Shown here piece by piece: positions 1 through 10,660 of a DNA stretch of 64,000 nucleotides (positions are counted from its first letter, which is position 1; each line of letters begins with the position of its first letter). The notes beneath the pieces are model-generated. The model made no database searches. It was given only the letters and a program-made list of their open reading frames with translations, and was not told where the DNA came from. The position numbers and the translations under genes were made by a program. This DNA comes from Physcia stellaris. Lineage: Eukaryota > Ascomycota > Lecanoromycetes > Caliciales > Physciaceae. The stretch spans positions 1,054,001 to 1,118,000 of the forward strand of contig JABSSW010000001.1 in assembly GCA_018902385.1 (NCBI GenBank). Reading direction: 5' to 3'.

Positions 1-1461
1 AGCTTGAGGACGATACTCGACCAAATTATGCGGAGCCCGATGCGCAGTCCCACCAGGAGTCCTACTCCATTACCCAAGTGGAGGCCGAGTCGGACGCTCA
101 TCGACCTTTACAACGAAAAAGATCGGACGAAATGGTACTGGAAAGCGTCTGCGACCTTGTCCGCTTCGATGATTATGATCGCGTAAGGGGTTTCAAGCCC
201 GAAACATTCTGCTAGAAGCTGACGCCTCCGATGCAGCTTCCTCATTTTCCCCTCGTCCTTCAACGATCAAAGTGATCTTACTGTCAGCAAGATCTCGGCC
301 GGTGTCGTTGCCGGCGTTCTGCTCGCTCTCGGCTTCATAGTCTCCATCGCCCTCCCATTCGTATGTAAGAGCTGGTTGTTCCGACTGGAAACACTCTATC
401 TGTATGTCTACGGGCTCCTATATATATCTTGATTGACTTTGAGCTGACTTGATCGCAGACCATGTCTGTTATCTTGCCTGTTCGGCCTATTCAACGTTAT
501 ATACAGCCTCAGCATCCGTTCTGGCCCACTGCCCCGCCAGCCCCGTTGGAATGCCTCTTCTATCGCCGCAATTACACTCTCCACCATCTCCGCGCTTGCA
601 TACACCGTTTTCTACCTCCTTACCTACCGAAAAGTTTACATGGTCCGTTCCCGCGACGCCATGCACCGTCACAACACTGACGGGGAATCTCTGCTGCCGG
701 AAGACGAAATGCAAAGGCAACAACTCCTAAGGTTACTTCTACAACGAGACGGCAAAAAGGTCAGCTCCGAATTAAGCAGGAGCACCTATCGAATCGATCT
801 CCCCAACGAAATGCGTCGATCGTCCACAACCCACCTGTCAGCCCCACAAAACGTCTACGGCCGAGATGGCCATGACCCCAGAGAAAACTTTTCCAGAAGC
901 AGAAGCGTTCCCAACGTCCCGCTCCTCGATCCATCCATCTACCCCATCCCCCATCACACGGAACCTCCAACCGTCCAAATCCAAGAACCCACAGAGCCCA
1001 CAAATCCCATCTTCCCACAATTCTCACACCCTCCACCCCCCGAACCATCGTTCCCGCAATACCCCGAACCTTTACTCCCATCAGAACAATACCACCCACA
1101 CGCCAACGACCTCGGCATAGAAGGCATCGTGAACACGCATCCCCGCAAAGGCTCCTTCCCAATCGAGAAACAAGAACAGCTCACCCGGGAGCTATCGATG
1201 CGCCATCCAGCCGAACGACCAGATTACCACATCGTCGACTCCCCAATCGTGCAGCCTTCCTCGCCGCTGTCATTCCGGCAGCAGAGCGTCGAGGAGCTGA
1301 ATCGGCTGAGCAGGGAGAGCAGGCGCGTGGAGATCGAGATGGAGGATCGGGGACGCGGGCGCGAGAGGGGGAAGGAGAAGAGAGCGGAGCTGGAGGTTGA
1401 GGGCGTGGAGGTCACGCCGAGGATTGTGAGGGTCGGCACTGATGGGTGGGGCGCGGGTTGA
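1..1461 (+). CDS. Multi-pass membrane protein with proline-rich cytosolic tail, 5' partial
   Basis: I do not recognise the family. The gene runs in from the left edge. A hydrophobic helix lies at about 292-360 (SAGVVAGVLLALGFIVSIAL), followed by an intron 402-458 (GTATGT, branch GCTGAC, CAG) that joins in phase to a second hydrophobic stretch and a third helix at about 560-620. From 640 the protein is a soluble, Pro/Ser-rich tail of about 270 residues ending in a charged Arg/Glu stretch and TGA at 1459-1461. The upstream exon (1-182) reads well in another frame, ends at a good donor (GTAAGG at 183) and needs an acceptor that restores frame. AG at 236 does not; AG at 290-291 would. The 5' splice pattern is therefore unsettled. 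Membrane topology is seen; function is unknown. Confidence 0.6.
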
Positions 1462-2469
1462 GTTTCGGATCCTGTGCTCTCGAGAGAGCGAGAGAAATTC
1501 CATGATTATATCTACATCTATCTACCTTACCTTTCCAAAGACCGAAGGCTACGACGCCGCTGTTCCCGCACCAGGGACCGCGCCGGGGAAGTGAAAAAAA
1601 AAACGATACTCAGATTCCGCACCTAACGTCATCATCTCCGCACCAAGCACCGGGTTTGATGAAAGCACGAAAAACCCCCCAGCTCCCGATCCTTAGTTTG
1701 AGCGGAGGCAATCACGGTACCGGACCGCACAGGGTCCTTCGTCAGCGTTGCGACTGGAGGAATCTTCTCCTACTTCTTATCACCGTTTTTGCTTGTTGTT
1801 ACCATGGTTTTCATCCGGGGTCCTCGCTGCTGGTGTCTGTTTGGCGTAACTGTGAGGGCGACTTACCGTCGTTTTCGTATTTTGGGATGGATATAAGGGC
1901 ATTTTGGGGGAGGTGCTTTGGGGCATACTGGTGATGAGCATATGGTGGGAGCTTGGATTGGCTGGATTTGAATACCTAGGTTTAATTGGAATAGATAGAT
2001 ATATCTCGAACATCTTGTGGCGAACTTGGATTTATTTGTTTGTTGAGCTTTGAGTTGATTGTTTATTGACATCCCGTCTTTGAAGGACTTTGACTTTTTC
2101 TTTTGGGATCGGGGTATATTGGTAGTGGATGTCGTGACTTTGTGAGATGATGGATGCAGTTTACTAGCTTCATTGATGTGAGAACGCTGTTTATATATGA
2201 CATGAAATGTTAAGATATATATGTACAACTAAAACCACAAAAAGTGATAACGCTAGCTAGCTCCCAATATCTACAACCCCTTCCAAAACACATTTCCATC
2301 CCCATCCTCACCCATGAATCCCGTAACTCTACAGCTTACTCCCCCTCCCTTCCCCCTCCTCATCCTGAACTAATCTACAAAGCCCCTACGCAAAGCATCA
2401 GCATATCCTCACCATCTCCCCTCCCCATTTCCCACAATGATAGAGGTTGGTTTAGGTTTAGGCACGGGG
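1462..2469. other. Convergent intergenic region
   Basis: This is the space between the 3' ends of the membrane-protein gene and the thioesterase gene. An open frame of 92 codons at 1656-1934 (+) has no recognisable domain and poor coding character, so I do not call it. The rest is low-complexity and AT-richer 3'-flank sequence. Confidence 0.5.
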
Positions 2470-3906
2470 TTATCTCACCTCCTGGACACAGCTAGCCAGC
2501 AGCACGCCGCTCTTGTTCCAGATGCGTTGCAGCACGAGTCCTCGCCCTTCGCCGGACCAGGGGGACTCCATTTCCGAGAGGAGCCATTCGTCGGCGCGGA
2601 TCTGTTTTGGAGATAAAGGGGGTGATGTTAGTGATTATGCTAAATGTTTGTTCGGTCGATGTCTCTGAAGAGGTGCATGCCAAGATGAGCGGGAGAGATG
2701 GTGAAGAGACTTACCTCCCTCGGCCGATGGAAATATATCGTGTGATCTAGCGAGACCATCATCCCGACTTTCCCCTGAGACTTGCCCGGAGAGCGGGAAT
2801 GTGCAGGGGCGTTTTCGGCGGCTTCCATTGCTGCGAGGCGGGAGACGTGGGTGCTTGTGGTTGAACTGGGTGGAGATGCGGTACTGGGAGATGGTCTGGA
2901 GGCGGAAGGGCGGAGGTTGATCTTCGAGGAAGGACCGCCGAAACGCCACAGGTTGTGGACGCGGGCGACGGTGCCGATGAAGTAGCTGTCTGACATGTAG
3001 GCTAAGGCGGAGAGGTGGGCTCTGTGCAAGGTTGGAAGGTCAGCGTTCCGGGGTTGGGGAAGCGTTGGGTTGTTAGATAGGTCTGGAAATTGCAATAGAG
3101 ACCTTGTGAAGGAGGACAATGGTTGGAAAGGCTCACTGCTGCCCAGCCGAAGGGGAGATCTGTCCAAGCGAGCGGATCCACTGTTGGGGTTTCTTGAGAT
3201 ATGGATGTGGTGAGTCGTCTGATCATCATTGACAAGTCAGCCGTGCTGTGACATGATGTAGATTCTTGCAGACAGGACTTACTGTTCGAAACCCCTAACC
3301 TCCTACTAATAAACGGCCCATGAGTCTGCACCCCGTTTCCCTCCGGGTCCTCTCCTTCCTCGCCTCTTCCCTCATTCTCATCCTCACTGGGCATTAATTC
3401 CGCCACCCCCTCTGGAATTCTCCACGCATGCTCCACCGCCTTCCTCCCTCCACTTCCCTCCCGCATGAAGCTACACGTCGTCGTGAAGATACACCTGCCC
3501 TTTTGCCGCGCCTGTACGGTCCGGGTCATGAAACTTTTCCCGTCCCGCACACGCTCGACGTGATAGAGGATGGGGATCGTGCTGTCGCCTGCGAGCACGA
3601 AGTAGCAGTGCATACTGTGGATGAGATACTCGGGGGAGGAGGAAGGGATGGTGGATTGCGCGGCGGAGAGGCATTGGGCTATCACGGCGCCGCCGTAGAC
3701 GCCCCGAGCGCCGGGGGGGTGCCAGAGTTCGCGGGTGTTGGTGAAGATGTCCTATGAGACTATCAGCTGGAAAGAAAGGGAGAAGACCTAAGCGTATAGG
3801 AAGATACCGGGCCAATGCTACTTAGTGGTGTAAGGGCGAGGACATTCTCAATTGGCGACCTGGAGGGATCAGGAGCGGGAGGGGTGATGAGCGTTGGGCC
3901 GGGCAT
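2470..3906 (-). CDS. Acyl-CoA thioesterase, TesB/ACOT8 family
   Basis: It hydrolyses acyl-CoA to free fatty acid and CoA, typically in peroxisomes in this family. The start at 3906 gives an N-terminus of about 35 residues, an intron 3752-3807, then the first hot-dog domain with GGAVIAQCLSAA, HSMHCYFVLAGD and RVRDGKSFMTR, the hallmark TesB block. A Glu/Gly-rich linker follows, then the second hot-dog domain (LAYMSDSYFIGT, then SLDHTIYFHRP), where family members carry the catalytic Asp in the LDH motif. The last exon, around 2470-2610, supplies the conserved DEWLLSEMESPWSGEGRGLV block and ends in TAA at 2470. Further introns lie around 2611-2720 and 3010-3290. I see no peroxisomal tripeptide: the protein ends QEVR. 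The linker between the two domains is longer and more acidic than in bacterial TesB. Confidence 0.85.
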
Positions 3907-4694
3907 GTTTGCTGCGGAGGTGCAGGCTTGGTTGTCAATCCTGTAGCGGCATTGATGTAGTGAAGGGAAACAATTGGGAGACTAGGAGGCGAATTCTGTC
4001 TTCGAATTCATGGCCTTGGGCTACATGTTGGTCAGGTTTGCTGTTGCTGACCTGCCCTGCCCCCTGCGTGATCTCAAAGTCGCATGGAGTACGGATACCG
4101 AGGTTCATGTCCGAAAGATTATTAGGAGAAGGACAGGGCAAATTCCTTCCTGCCGTCCACTCGCCGCTGGAAAGAACAATAATATCGAAGAATGTCCATT
4201 GCAGAATAGAGAAACGGCAACTCGACGTTGGGAAATGCCACTTCCAAAGCTCCGAGTCACAAGTAAGACTTACAAGAAATATTCCAACCACGGGTAAACT
4301 TAGATCGATGAAAGATCGGCCCCCAGAAGTCACGTTAAGGGCGAGTCCTTTGATGGACAGAGGGCTTCGAATCCTTCCAATAAACTGAAAGGCGTTTTCG
4401 TATCAGGATCAAAATACCATGGTGTTTAGGGTACTTTGTTCTCAAGCTTTAGTAGCTTTCTTCGTTACCTTATTGTGCAACAAACTCACCAGCACCAATA
4501 TGCTCGGACAGCAGTCTTTTCAGAAAACAGGGCAAAGCATATAAAGTGGGGAGGAGTATGGCAATAAAGGGTGCCAGCAGCCAAGCATCGGGTTTCTTGT
4601 TCGACGAGACTACTGATAAAACGAAAATCTCCTTTGAGATAAGAGGATGGTTGATGAGGACTACTCCACCAAATGACAATGACCCAGTATCAGC
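3907..4694. other. Intergenic region, no supported gene
   Basis: The region lies upstream of the thioesterase start and downstream of the next minus-strand gene. Open frames exist on both strands (for example 3935-4333 minus and 4470-4679 minus), but none shows a recognisable domain. The 4470-4679 frame is separated from the neighbouring gene by an in-frame stop at 4695-4697. I see nothing else. Confidence 0.45.
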
Positions 4695-6185
4695 TCATTC
4701 CTTCCGGACACTAATTACCCAGTCGTTTCGACTATGTGTCTTCGTAAAGTCGTAATGTCTGCCGCCGATCTTGAGGTTCGATTCCCCAAAAGGATAGTCG
4801 CCCATTTCGGTACCGTACCTTTCTTCGTAGGCATCGAGCTGTGATGAGAATGACCTAGGTTATCATCCTACATCCTAGATGGTGTAGATGGGTGCTTACC
4901 TCTTCATGAAAACACCATGATTTCCAAGACCTTGTCTCGCCTTCATAAGCCTTCCACCTATTAGGCGCACTTTCTCCCTTCTCTTGAGGGGCCACTACAT
5001 TGTCAGATTCTACATCACCATCTACTTCTTCTTCTTCTTCGTGAAAGCGCTCCGCCAATCCCTGAAACTGCCGCCGAACGGAGTTCAACGGATCTCCCCT
5101 CACACCATGTCCGAAAATATTCATCTCCATGCACATACCCACAAGCGTGGTTTTCCACCCATCCTCGTTATCTCTGCACAGACTGCTCATTGCGACGGCA
5201 AATTCGAGAAAGAACCCTAGTACCAACGTTAGGTTGCGTAGCTGTGTACGCTGCATATCTAGCTGATCCTTCGTGATTAGTAGGTAGAATGCGGTTAGCA
5301 CGACGGTGCCTGTGAGCATCACGAGCTTTGCGACGCGGACGGAGTCGTCGAGCACTGTACAGGTTGGATCAGTATACTATGGCTTCTATTTTCGGGGAAT
5401 GAAGGGCCTCACTATTGAACTCGGGATGATTCCGCAATTGCTTTGTAAGAAGTGCAAGACCCTCCACCTGAGACCACATGCTGTGGATGTTGAGCCGCTT
5501 TTTGTTGTACTCGTGATTGAAAGCGAGGATCTGTCGGGCTCCTAGTTAGTAAGAAACATAGGCACAGGCAGGTGTTGTAATTACGTACAGTGTTCTCAAC
5601 AACCTCAACAGCTGCATATCCATTGTAGTCATTGCCATTATACTCATCGTGTATGTCCTGATCCCGATCTTTCAGCTCTTGCGTCCATTTGACGAAGAGA
5701 TCGTAGCCTTTCTTCGTAATGACTGTCGCGTGGTCGGGATGCACTTGGGGAGACTGAAAGCAGAGGCAAGTCACCCCGCCATCGTGGACCTTTGTGGTGC
5801 GTTTTGTACGCCTGACGTCTTGATCATTGTCGATTCCTGAGCCTCGACTACCGTCTTGCTCCTCTTCGAGCTCCGTACCATAAGCCAACCGCTCGCACAA
5901 GCATACCCAATTCTTGTAGTCTGGGACTTTGCCCTTTGTAGCTACCGATTGAGATGCATTCCTAGTCGTATCAGTAGGATGAAACTTTGATGCTGTTGGC
6001 TCCGGAGGCTTTACACCGGTGTCAGCGTTCGCGGTCTGGAGAAAAAGGGTTACCTAGCCTTATCATACTACGGGCGGTGTCTCCACTTCGACTGCAGGAG
6101 TCTGTTGTATGGTCTTTGCTTTTTTGCTGGGCGGGAGCCTGGCGTTTGGATTTGCATCTGTCAAGACACGCTTCACACGTGCCAT
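4695..6185 (-). CDS. Unrecognised protein with two hydrophobic helices
   Basis: I do not recognise the family. The model has about 420 residues: a start ATG at 6185 with a basic N-terminus (MARVKRVLTD), an exon to about 6070, a short intron with an uncertain donor, then exons 5586-6030, 5400-5550, 4920-5355 and 4695-4850. Splices that fit well include GTACGT at about 5587 and GTGAGG at about 5411. The centre has two helices, VAKLVMLTGTVVLTAFYLLI and TLVLGFFLEFAVAMSSL, separated by a polar stretch. A poly-Glu run follows, and then a soluble C-terminal region ending in TGA at 4695-4697. Cysteine- and acid-rich stretches flank the helices. Membrane location is inferred only from hydrophobicity. 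Confidence 0.55.
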
Positions 6186-7084
6186 TATAATCGTGTAGTT
6201 GCTTTGTGGAGCTGCTAGGTGAGCAGAGGTCGACGCACATCTATTTTCACAAGGAACAGCGCGTAGTAAAAGCGTAGTCATGTGATTCTCTAAGCGACCG
6301 ACTGGATCGCCCCGGACAATCATCCCCATCAAAAAGAGAATGAGGTGAGCAACCGAGAGTTCCATTTGCGAAGTACATCGAATCCAAAGCCCCATTCATG
6401 TCATTCCAGCTTTTAGGTTCAGAGACAAGTAGCCTTCATCTGACGCATAGGCCGCCCTTCTTTTGAGATCTCATCTCTTCAGTACTATGTTTGTCCGGGA
6501 CGCGGGTGACTTTGCAGTCCTCGTCCTGGTCATGGTCAAACTTAGTGCCGATCTTATCATCATTTCATGGCTGCACATGAAAACCAAAACAGTGAACAGT
6601 GGATAGTCTGACTTGGAGAAAGCACCAACCTCAAAGATTCGTTTCTATCCTGTGCTGAACCTACGGTCCAAAGCTGGGCAACCTTGATCGAGCAAAGACT
6701 TTCATCGAGAAAGAAAGCAAAGAGCGAGATGCTGAACCGAGCTACAGTAAATCGGTTAGGATTCGTCTCGAGCTGCGCCACTGACTTTGAGGTTTTCGAA
6801 CAATTCCAAGAGTGATCAACAGACGGAAGTAAACCTACCCAATACAGGAATACCCTAGCAAGCTAGAGAGGATGCAATAGCTGCGTCCTCCATCTTCATC
6901 TCGGTCCATGCAATGTGACCGGATTTGTGACGGCAATCAGACGCATTCGACAAGCATCAGTCTCTACCGTTGTCGAGATCGAGACATTCCGATGATACTG
7001 TGTCCACACTGTCCCGGAGACTGGTACCCTGTTTTACAATTCAACCATTGCACCTTTCCCCGGGCTATTTCCTTCTAACCTCTT
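6186..7084. other. Intergenic region, no supported gene
   Basis: About 0.9 kb lies between two minus-strand genes. It should contain the promoter of the upstream-starting gene at 6185. I see no domain-bearing frame, repeat or structured RNA. Confidence 0.5.
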
Positions 7085-7903
7085 TTAATATTGTTCTAGA
7101 TGTGAGTACCATTCCCAAGAAGATCTCCTATCCGTGGAGAATTCGTATACTTTACCTATTAGAAACCTCTCTTGTTGGTTCAACAACCCTTTAACGGTAA
7201 CTTTTGGTACCGTTCTATTGCGCCGTGCACATCCTTTCGCCAGGGCGCTGGGTAAAAGATATTGTAGGAAGTGCTTAAAGAACGATTCATCCATATGGAG
7301 CAACTGGAGACGGCAGCAGCCGCTAGGACAGGCCAATTCTTCCAAGTCCACAACGACGCTCTGCACCTGCCCGGTAAGGAGCGTCCAGGAAAGAAGATAC
7401 GCTTTGTTCGCCCATTGGGCCTCTATCTTTTCCAAATACTCGGCATGGATATTGACGATCCGTGCGGTGGGTGAGTAGTCGTGCCTTGGATAACTATGAA
7501 TTCTTCGGGAGATCTGCGACTTTTCATCGTTGGGCAGGTCGTGCTGATTAAATACTACCGTTATAGAGAGAAAGTGCTTTGGGTGTTGAAAGAAGATGTT
7601 GCGTAAGAGGTCTGGGCCTGGAGGTAGGTGGGGATTGCCCCAGTCGATTGGGCCTGAAGGTAGGCGCCATGTGTTTTTGGTAAAGATTACCTCCATTGCT
7701 TCGGTGCGGATCTGGTGATTCACGCCAAGTAGTGCAACCGATGGGTAATAAGGCTGTTCGCATTGATACTGCGCACTGTCGCGCTCGTGGGGTGTCGGGT
7801 AGGGAATGATCTCGACATCGACAACAAGGTCACAGTGTGTATAGATCACATCCCTGATCTCTTTGGGTATGGACGTCAATGAAGCCATGATTTGTTTGGT
7901 CAT
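7085..7903 (-). CDS. F-box/2EXR-like protein, paralogue A
   Basis: A single-exon protein of about 272 residues. It starts near the N-terminus with SIPKEIRDVIYTHCDLVVDV, the pattern (LP-x-E-I-R-x-x-I-Y) that opens many fungal F-box-like and 2EXR-domain proteins. The conserved LLGVNHQIRTEA block follows. Function within this expanded fungal family is mostly unknown; an adaptor role in ubiquitination is only inference. It is clearly homologous to the gene at 8627-9531: both share the EI+PYP-x-PHERD block, an SxTVVFxQxD block, a PSGCCR/PGGCCR block and a VKGLLN block near the C-terminus. I chose the ATG at 7903; the open frame extends upstream to 8080 but without an earlier ATG. The two genes face away from each other. 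Confidence 0.65.
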   Translation of the reverse strand: MTKQIMASLTSIPKEIRDVIYTHCDLVVDVEIIPYPTPHERDSAQYQCEQPYYPSVALLGVNHQIRTEAMEVIFTKNTWRLPSGPIDWGNPHLPPGPDLLRNIFFQHPKHFLSITVVFNQHDLPNDEKSQISRRIHSYPRHDYSPTARIVNIHAEYLEKIEAQWANKAYLLSWTLLTGQVQSVVVDLEELACPSGCCRLQLLHMDESFFKHFLQYLLPSALAKGCARRNRTVPKVTVKGLLNQQERFLIGKVYEFSTDRRSSWEWYSHLEQY

Positions 7904-8626
7904 AAAAGGCTTGAACGCTCCAGAAAGGGCAGGGATACTGCTCTGGCACCAATGGTTGAGCCACGAAATTCTTATGGACAGACTGGTCAGTGTGTCTAAC
8001 CCGGTAGCTGCAAGCCCAACTATTGACTTCTGAAGATTTGGATCCTGATGAACATCAGACGGGCCGAAATTGACTATCACAGCTTTGTTTCTAGCATAAA
8101 GATAGCATCCTGAGTCAACGGTATTGAAATAGAAGTTACGATCAAAAATGTTTCAACAAGGGAGAAGACAACGTATGTTGAAGTCCAAAAGATTCCTTTC
8201 ATGAAATTCCGAGTTCCGAAATCAGCAAGCGGATGAATGTCACCACTAGCAACGAAAAGCATCAGTAGAACAGGATTAACAACATCAGATCTAGAACCTC
8301 CAGGAGCTCTAATCTTGCAGATTAGGGGCAACGTTCTACTTATGCCACATCAAAGACTTCTTCATCATACATCACGGTACTGAGGGTCTGGAAGCTACCA
8401 TTCTATTCTTTCCATATTGGAAACTTTGGAAACACAGGCATAGCTCCATCTAGGTGGAGCCAAGAATCAGTAGGAGATTGCTGCTAGGACGACCAGACTC
8501 ATTCTTACTTCTTTGTCGGGCACTTTCCTCTCGCTTGGAATCCGGATAGCTCCTCTACATAACGAATCGCCGCAGCTCTGTGTTGCTCTCCCAGCTCCCC
8601 GACTGGCAAAGAAGCTTGGGTCTGCA
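7904..8626. promoter_or_regulatory. Divergent intergenic region between the two paralogues
   Basis: About 720 bp separates the two predicted ATGs and must hold both promoters. I see no clear TATA box or named operator. The arrangement fits an inverted head-to-head duplication. Confidence 0.4.
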
Positions 8627-9531
8627 ATGAATGACCTAATGGCAATGACTCAGGGCTACGTCGAACAAGGTGGCACATTTGGCTCCTGTCCAACTGAGAT
8701 CCGCAACGAAATCTACCGCTTATGCCTCGTCACACACGTGGAGATAGTTCCTTATCCCCAACCTCATGAGCGGGACATGGATTATCTCTCCGTCAAAGCG
8801 CAGTTCCCATCTCCCGCCCTCCTAGCCGTCAATAGTACGTATTTTACGAGCCTTCTTTTCTTATATGTGGGGAATGGCAGAGTAGCGAGACACGTCACCC
8901 AAGATGTCTACGCAAGGAAAAAGCGTCGCAGCTCAGAGCCTACCCGAGGAACAAATGCTGACTCAGAAACCCAGAGATCTTTGGCAACGAAGCACGCGCC
9001 GTCCTCTACAGCGAGAATGTTTGGCGCCTGCCACCGATCCGACCAGACCCCTCCATGCCAACGATTTATCACAGATACCCCAATCTTTTTCGCTCCGTGA
9101 CTGTGGTTTTCGATCAGCGGGACGTGTCGGAAGAATCCAAGCTTGCGGCCTCCAGGAGTGTACATGAAAAGTACACCACTTTCGTCAAAAGCGCCGCCGA
9201 GATCCATGTTAAATACGCCTACTTATCCTGGATGGTCTGGTCCGCAAAATCCGAGCTGTTACGCTCTCTGCCCCTACTTAGTTCGATAACTGTGCAACTC
9301 GAGAACTTTGCCTGTCCTGGCGGCTGCTGTCGCTATGGCTCCCTTATTGAGACTGGGTGTCTCTATAAGTACTTCCTGAAGGACTTGACGCCTGAAGGAC
9401 TACCTCTGCTGTTCCGTGGCTCTAATGATGGACAACGGAAGCCAAGGGTGGTGGTCAAAGGGCTGCTCAATGCTGCTGAGCGAGAGGTAATTCACGGGAA
9501 ATTCGGGTTTGAGGAGGCGGAAGAGGAGTAA
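8627..9531 (+). CDS. F-box/2EXR-like protein, paralogue B
   Basis: Paralogue of the gene at 7085-7903 on the opposite strand. The N-terminal part contains CPTEIRNEIYRLCL and VEIVPYPQPHERD. It ends at a donor at 8835 (GTACGT); the most consistent acceptor is at 8974, which gives a 140-nt intron and restores the family's conserved NEARAVLYSENVWRLP block. The second exon carries RSVTVVFDQRD, CPGGCCR and VVVKGLLN, in the same order as in the paralogue, then an acidic end EEAEEE and TAA. I took the ATG at 8627 because the frame extends upstream without another ATG. The acceptor is the least certain part. No catalytic motif is seen. Confidence 0.6.
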
Positions 9532-10660
9532 AAAAGGCCGCAGACACCCGCGGACACTTACTTTGGCTAAGGATTGCTACGGGTGGAGAACACTAGACCA
9601 CGAATATGACAAAGCATGGAAGAGTAACCGGAGTAAGAAGTCCACGCTGCTTAAAGCACGAGTTACACAGGCACTGTGCATGCTGCTTCCTCAGAGGAGC
9701 GAAATCGAGATGTCTCAGGTTTTTAAGGCACGATGGCTGTTGCAAGCTTGATGGATTGATCGCAGCTGGGCATATCATTGACGATAAACCAAAACAAGAC
9801 AAAGAAGATAGTGGACCCTTTTGAGCACTTGCATGAGCATACCCTCATACTATTAGTAATGTGGACAGGGACCAGCACCTAAAACAACAGTACATCAATG
9901 AGAATTCTGCGAATCTTTGCGTCCCGGGTTTGGTATTTATCTCTCCTTTTGGTGGTCTAACGGGGTGCATTGAGACCGCACTCTTGAATCTCCTTGTGTA
10001 TCCATATCAGTTCAACTTAGAGAAATTTCGCGCATGCAACAATTATGAGGCTTCACACTTAATCGATGGTGGCAATGGAATCAAGAATAATCCCAATAGC
10101 CGTGAGTTCTTCTTACTCCCCCATTCGAGGCTGGAACAACCCCTTTGCAAACGCTTTCCAGATTGCTGTTAACGTGTCCGTGTTTGCACCGTTAGTCAGA
10201 CACCTCAGGCTCTACTGCAGTCTTCAGTATTACTATCCTATCGCTTGGTCCTAAATGCTATGATTTCTGATGGATAAGGCTTTGCAAACTTGAAATCGTG
10301 CTATTGTCTACTGCATTCACTCCAACATTGACTAAGGTAAATATCTACAACAAACGCGCGATGGTTAGAAAGGCCCCATGAATATGAAGGACAGCGCAAA
10401 CAGGATGAGCTAATGGATGCAGCGTCCCGATCTACCGGCTTTCTTTGAGCTTCCTTCAGTTGTCGAGTTTGCTCAGGTGGTCGTACGACTAATAAGCAAA
10501 CTTTTCTTGTGACTATTTTCTCGTATTACCTGGCATACGCATTTAAGTATCACATCTACCATGATCGTGAAAATGTACCGTTCAGATGTACTGCCTCATT
10601 TGTTGGGTTTAGGATCATCTAAGGAAGACTGCAGGTCATATCAGCATACATCTACAAAGG
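9532..10660. other. Intergenic region, no supported gene
   Basis: About 1.1 kb lies between paralogue B and the CorA-like gene. Frames at 9606-9824 and 9861-10172 are short and lack domains. It should contain the promoter of the gene at 10661. Confidence 0.5.

Noticed and set aside
1656-1934. Plus-strand frame of 92 codons
   Set aside because: No domain, no conserved pattern and a position in a convergent 3' flank.
4770-4790. GGTTCGATTCC, like a tRNA T-arm
   Set aside because: It lies in a coding exon on the minus strand and no anticodon or acceptor stem can be folded around it.
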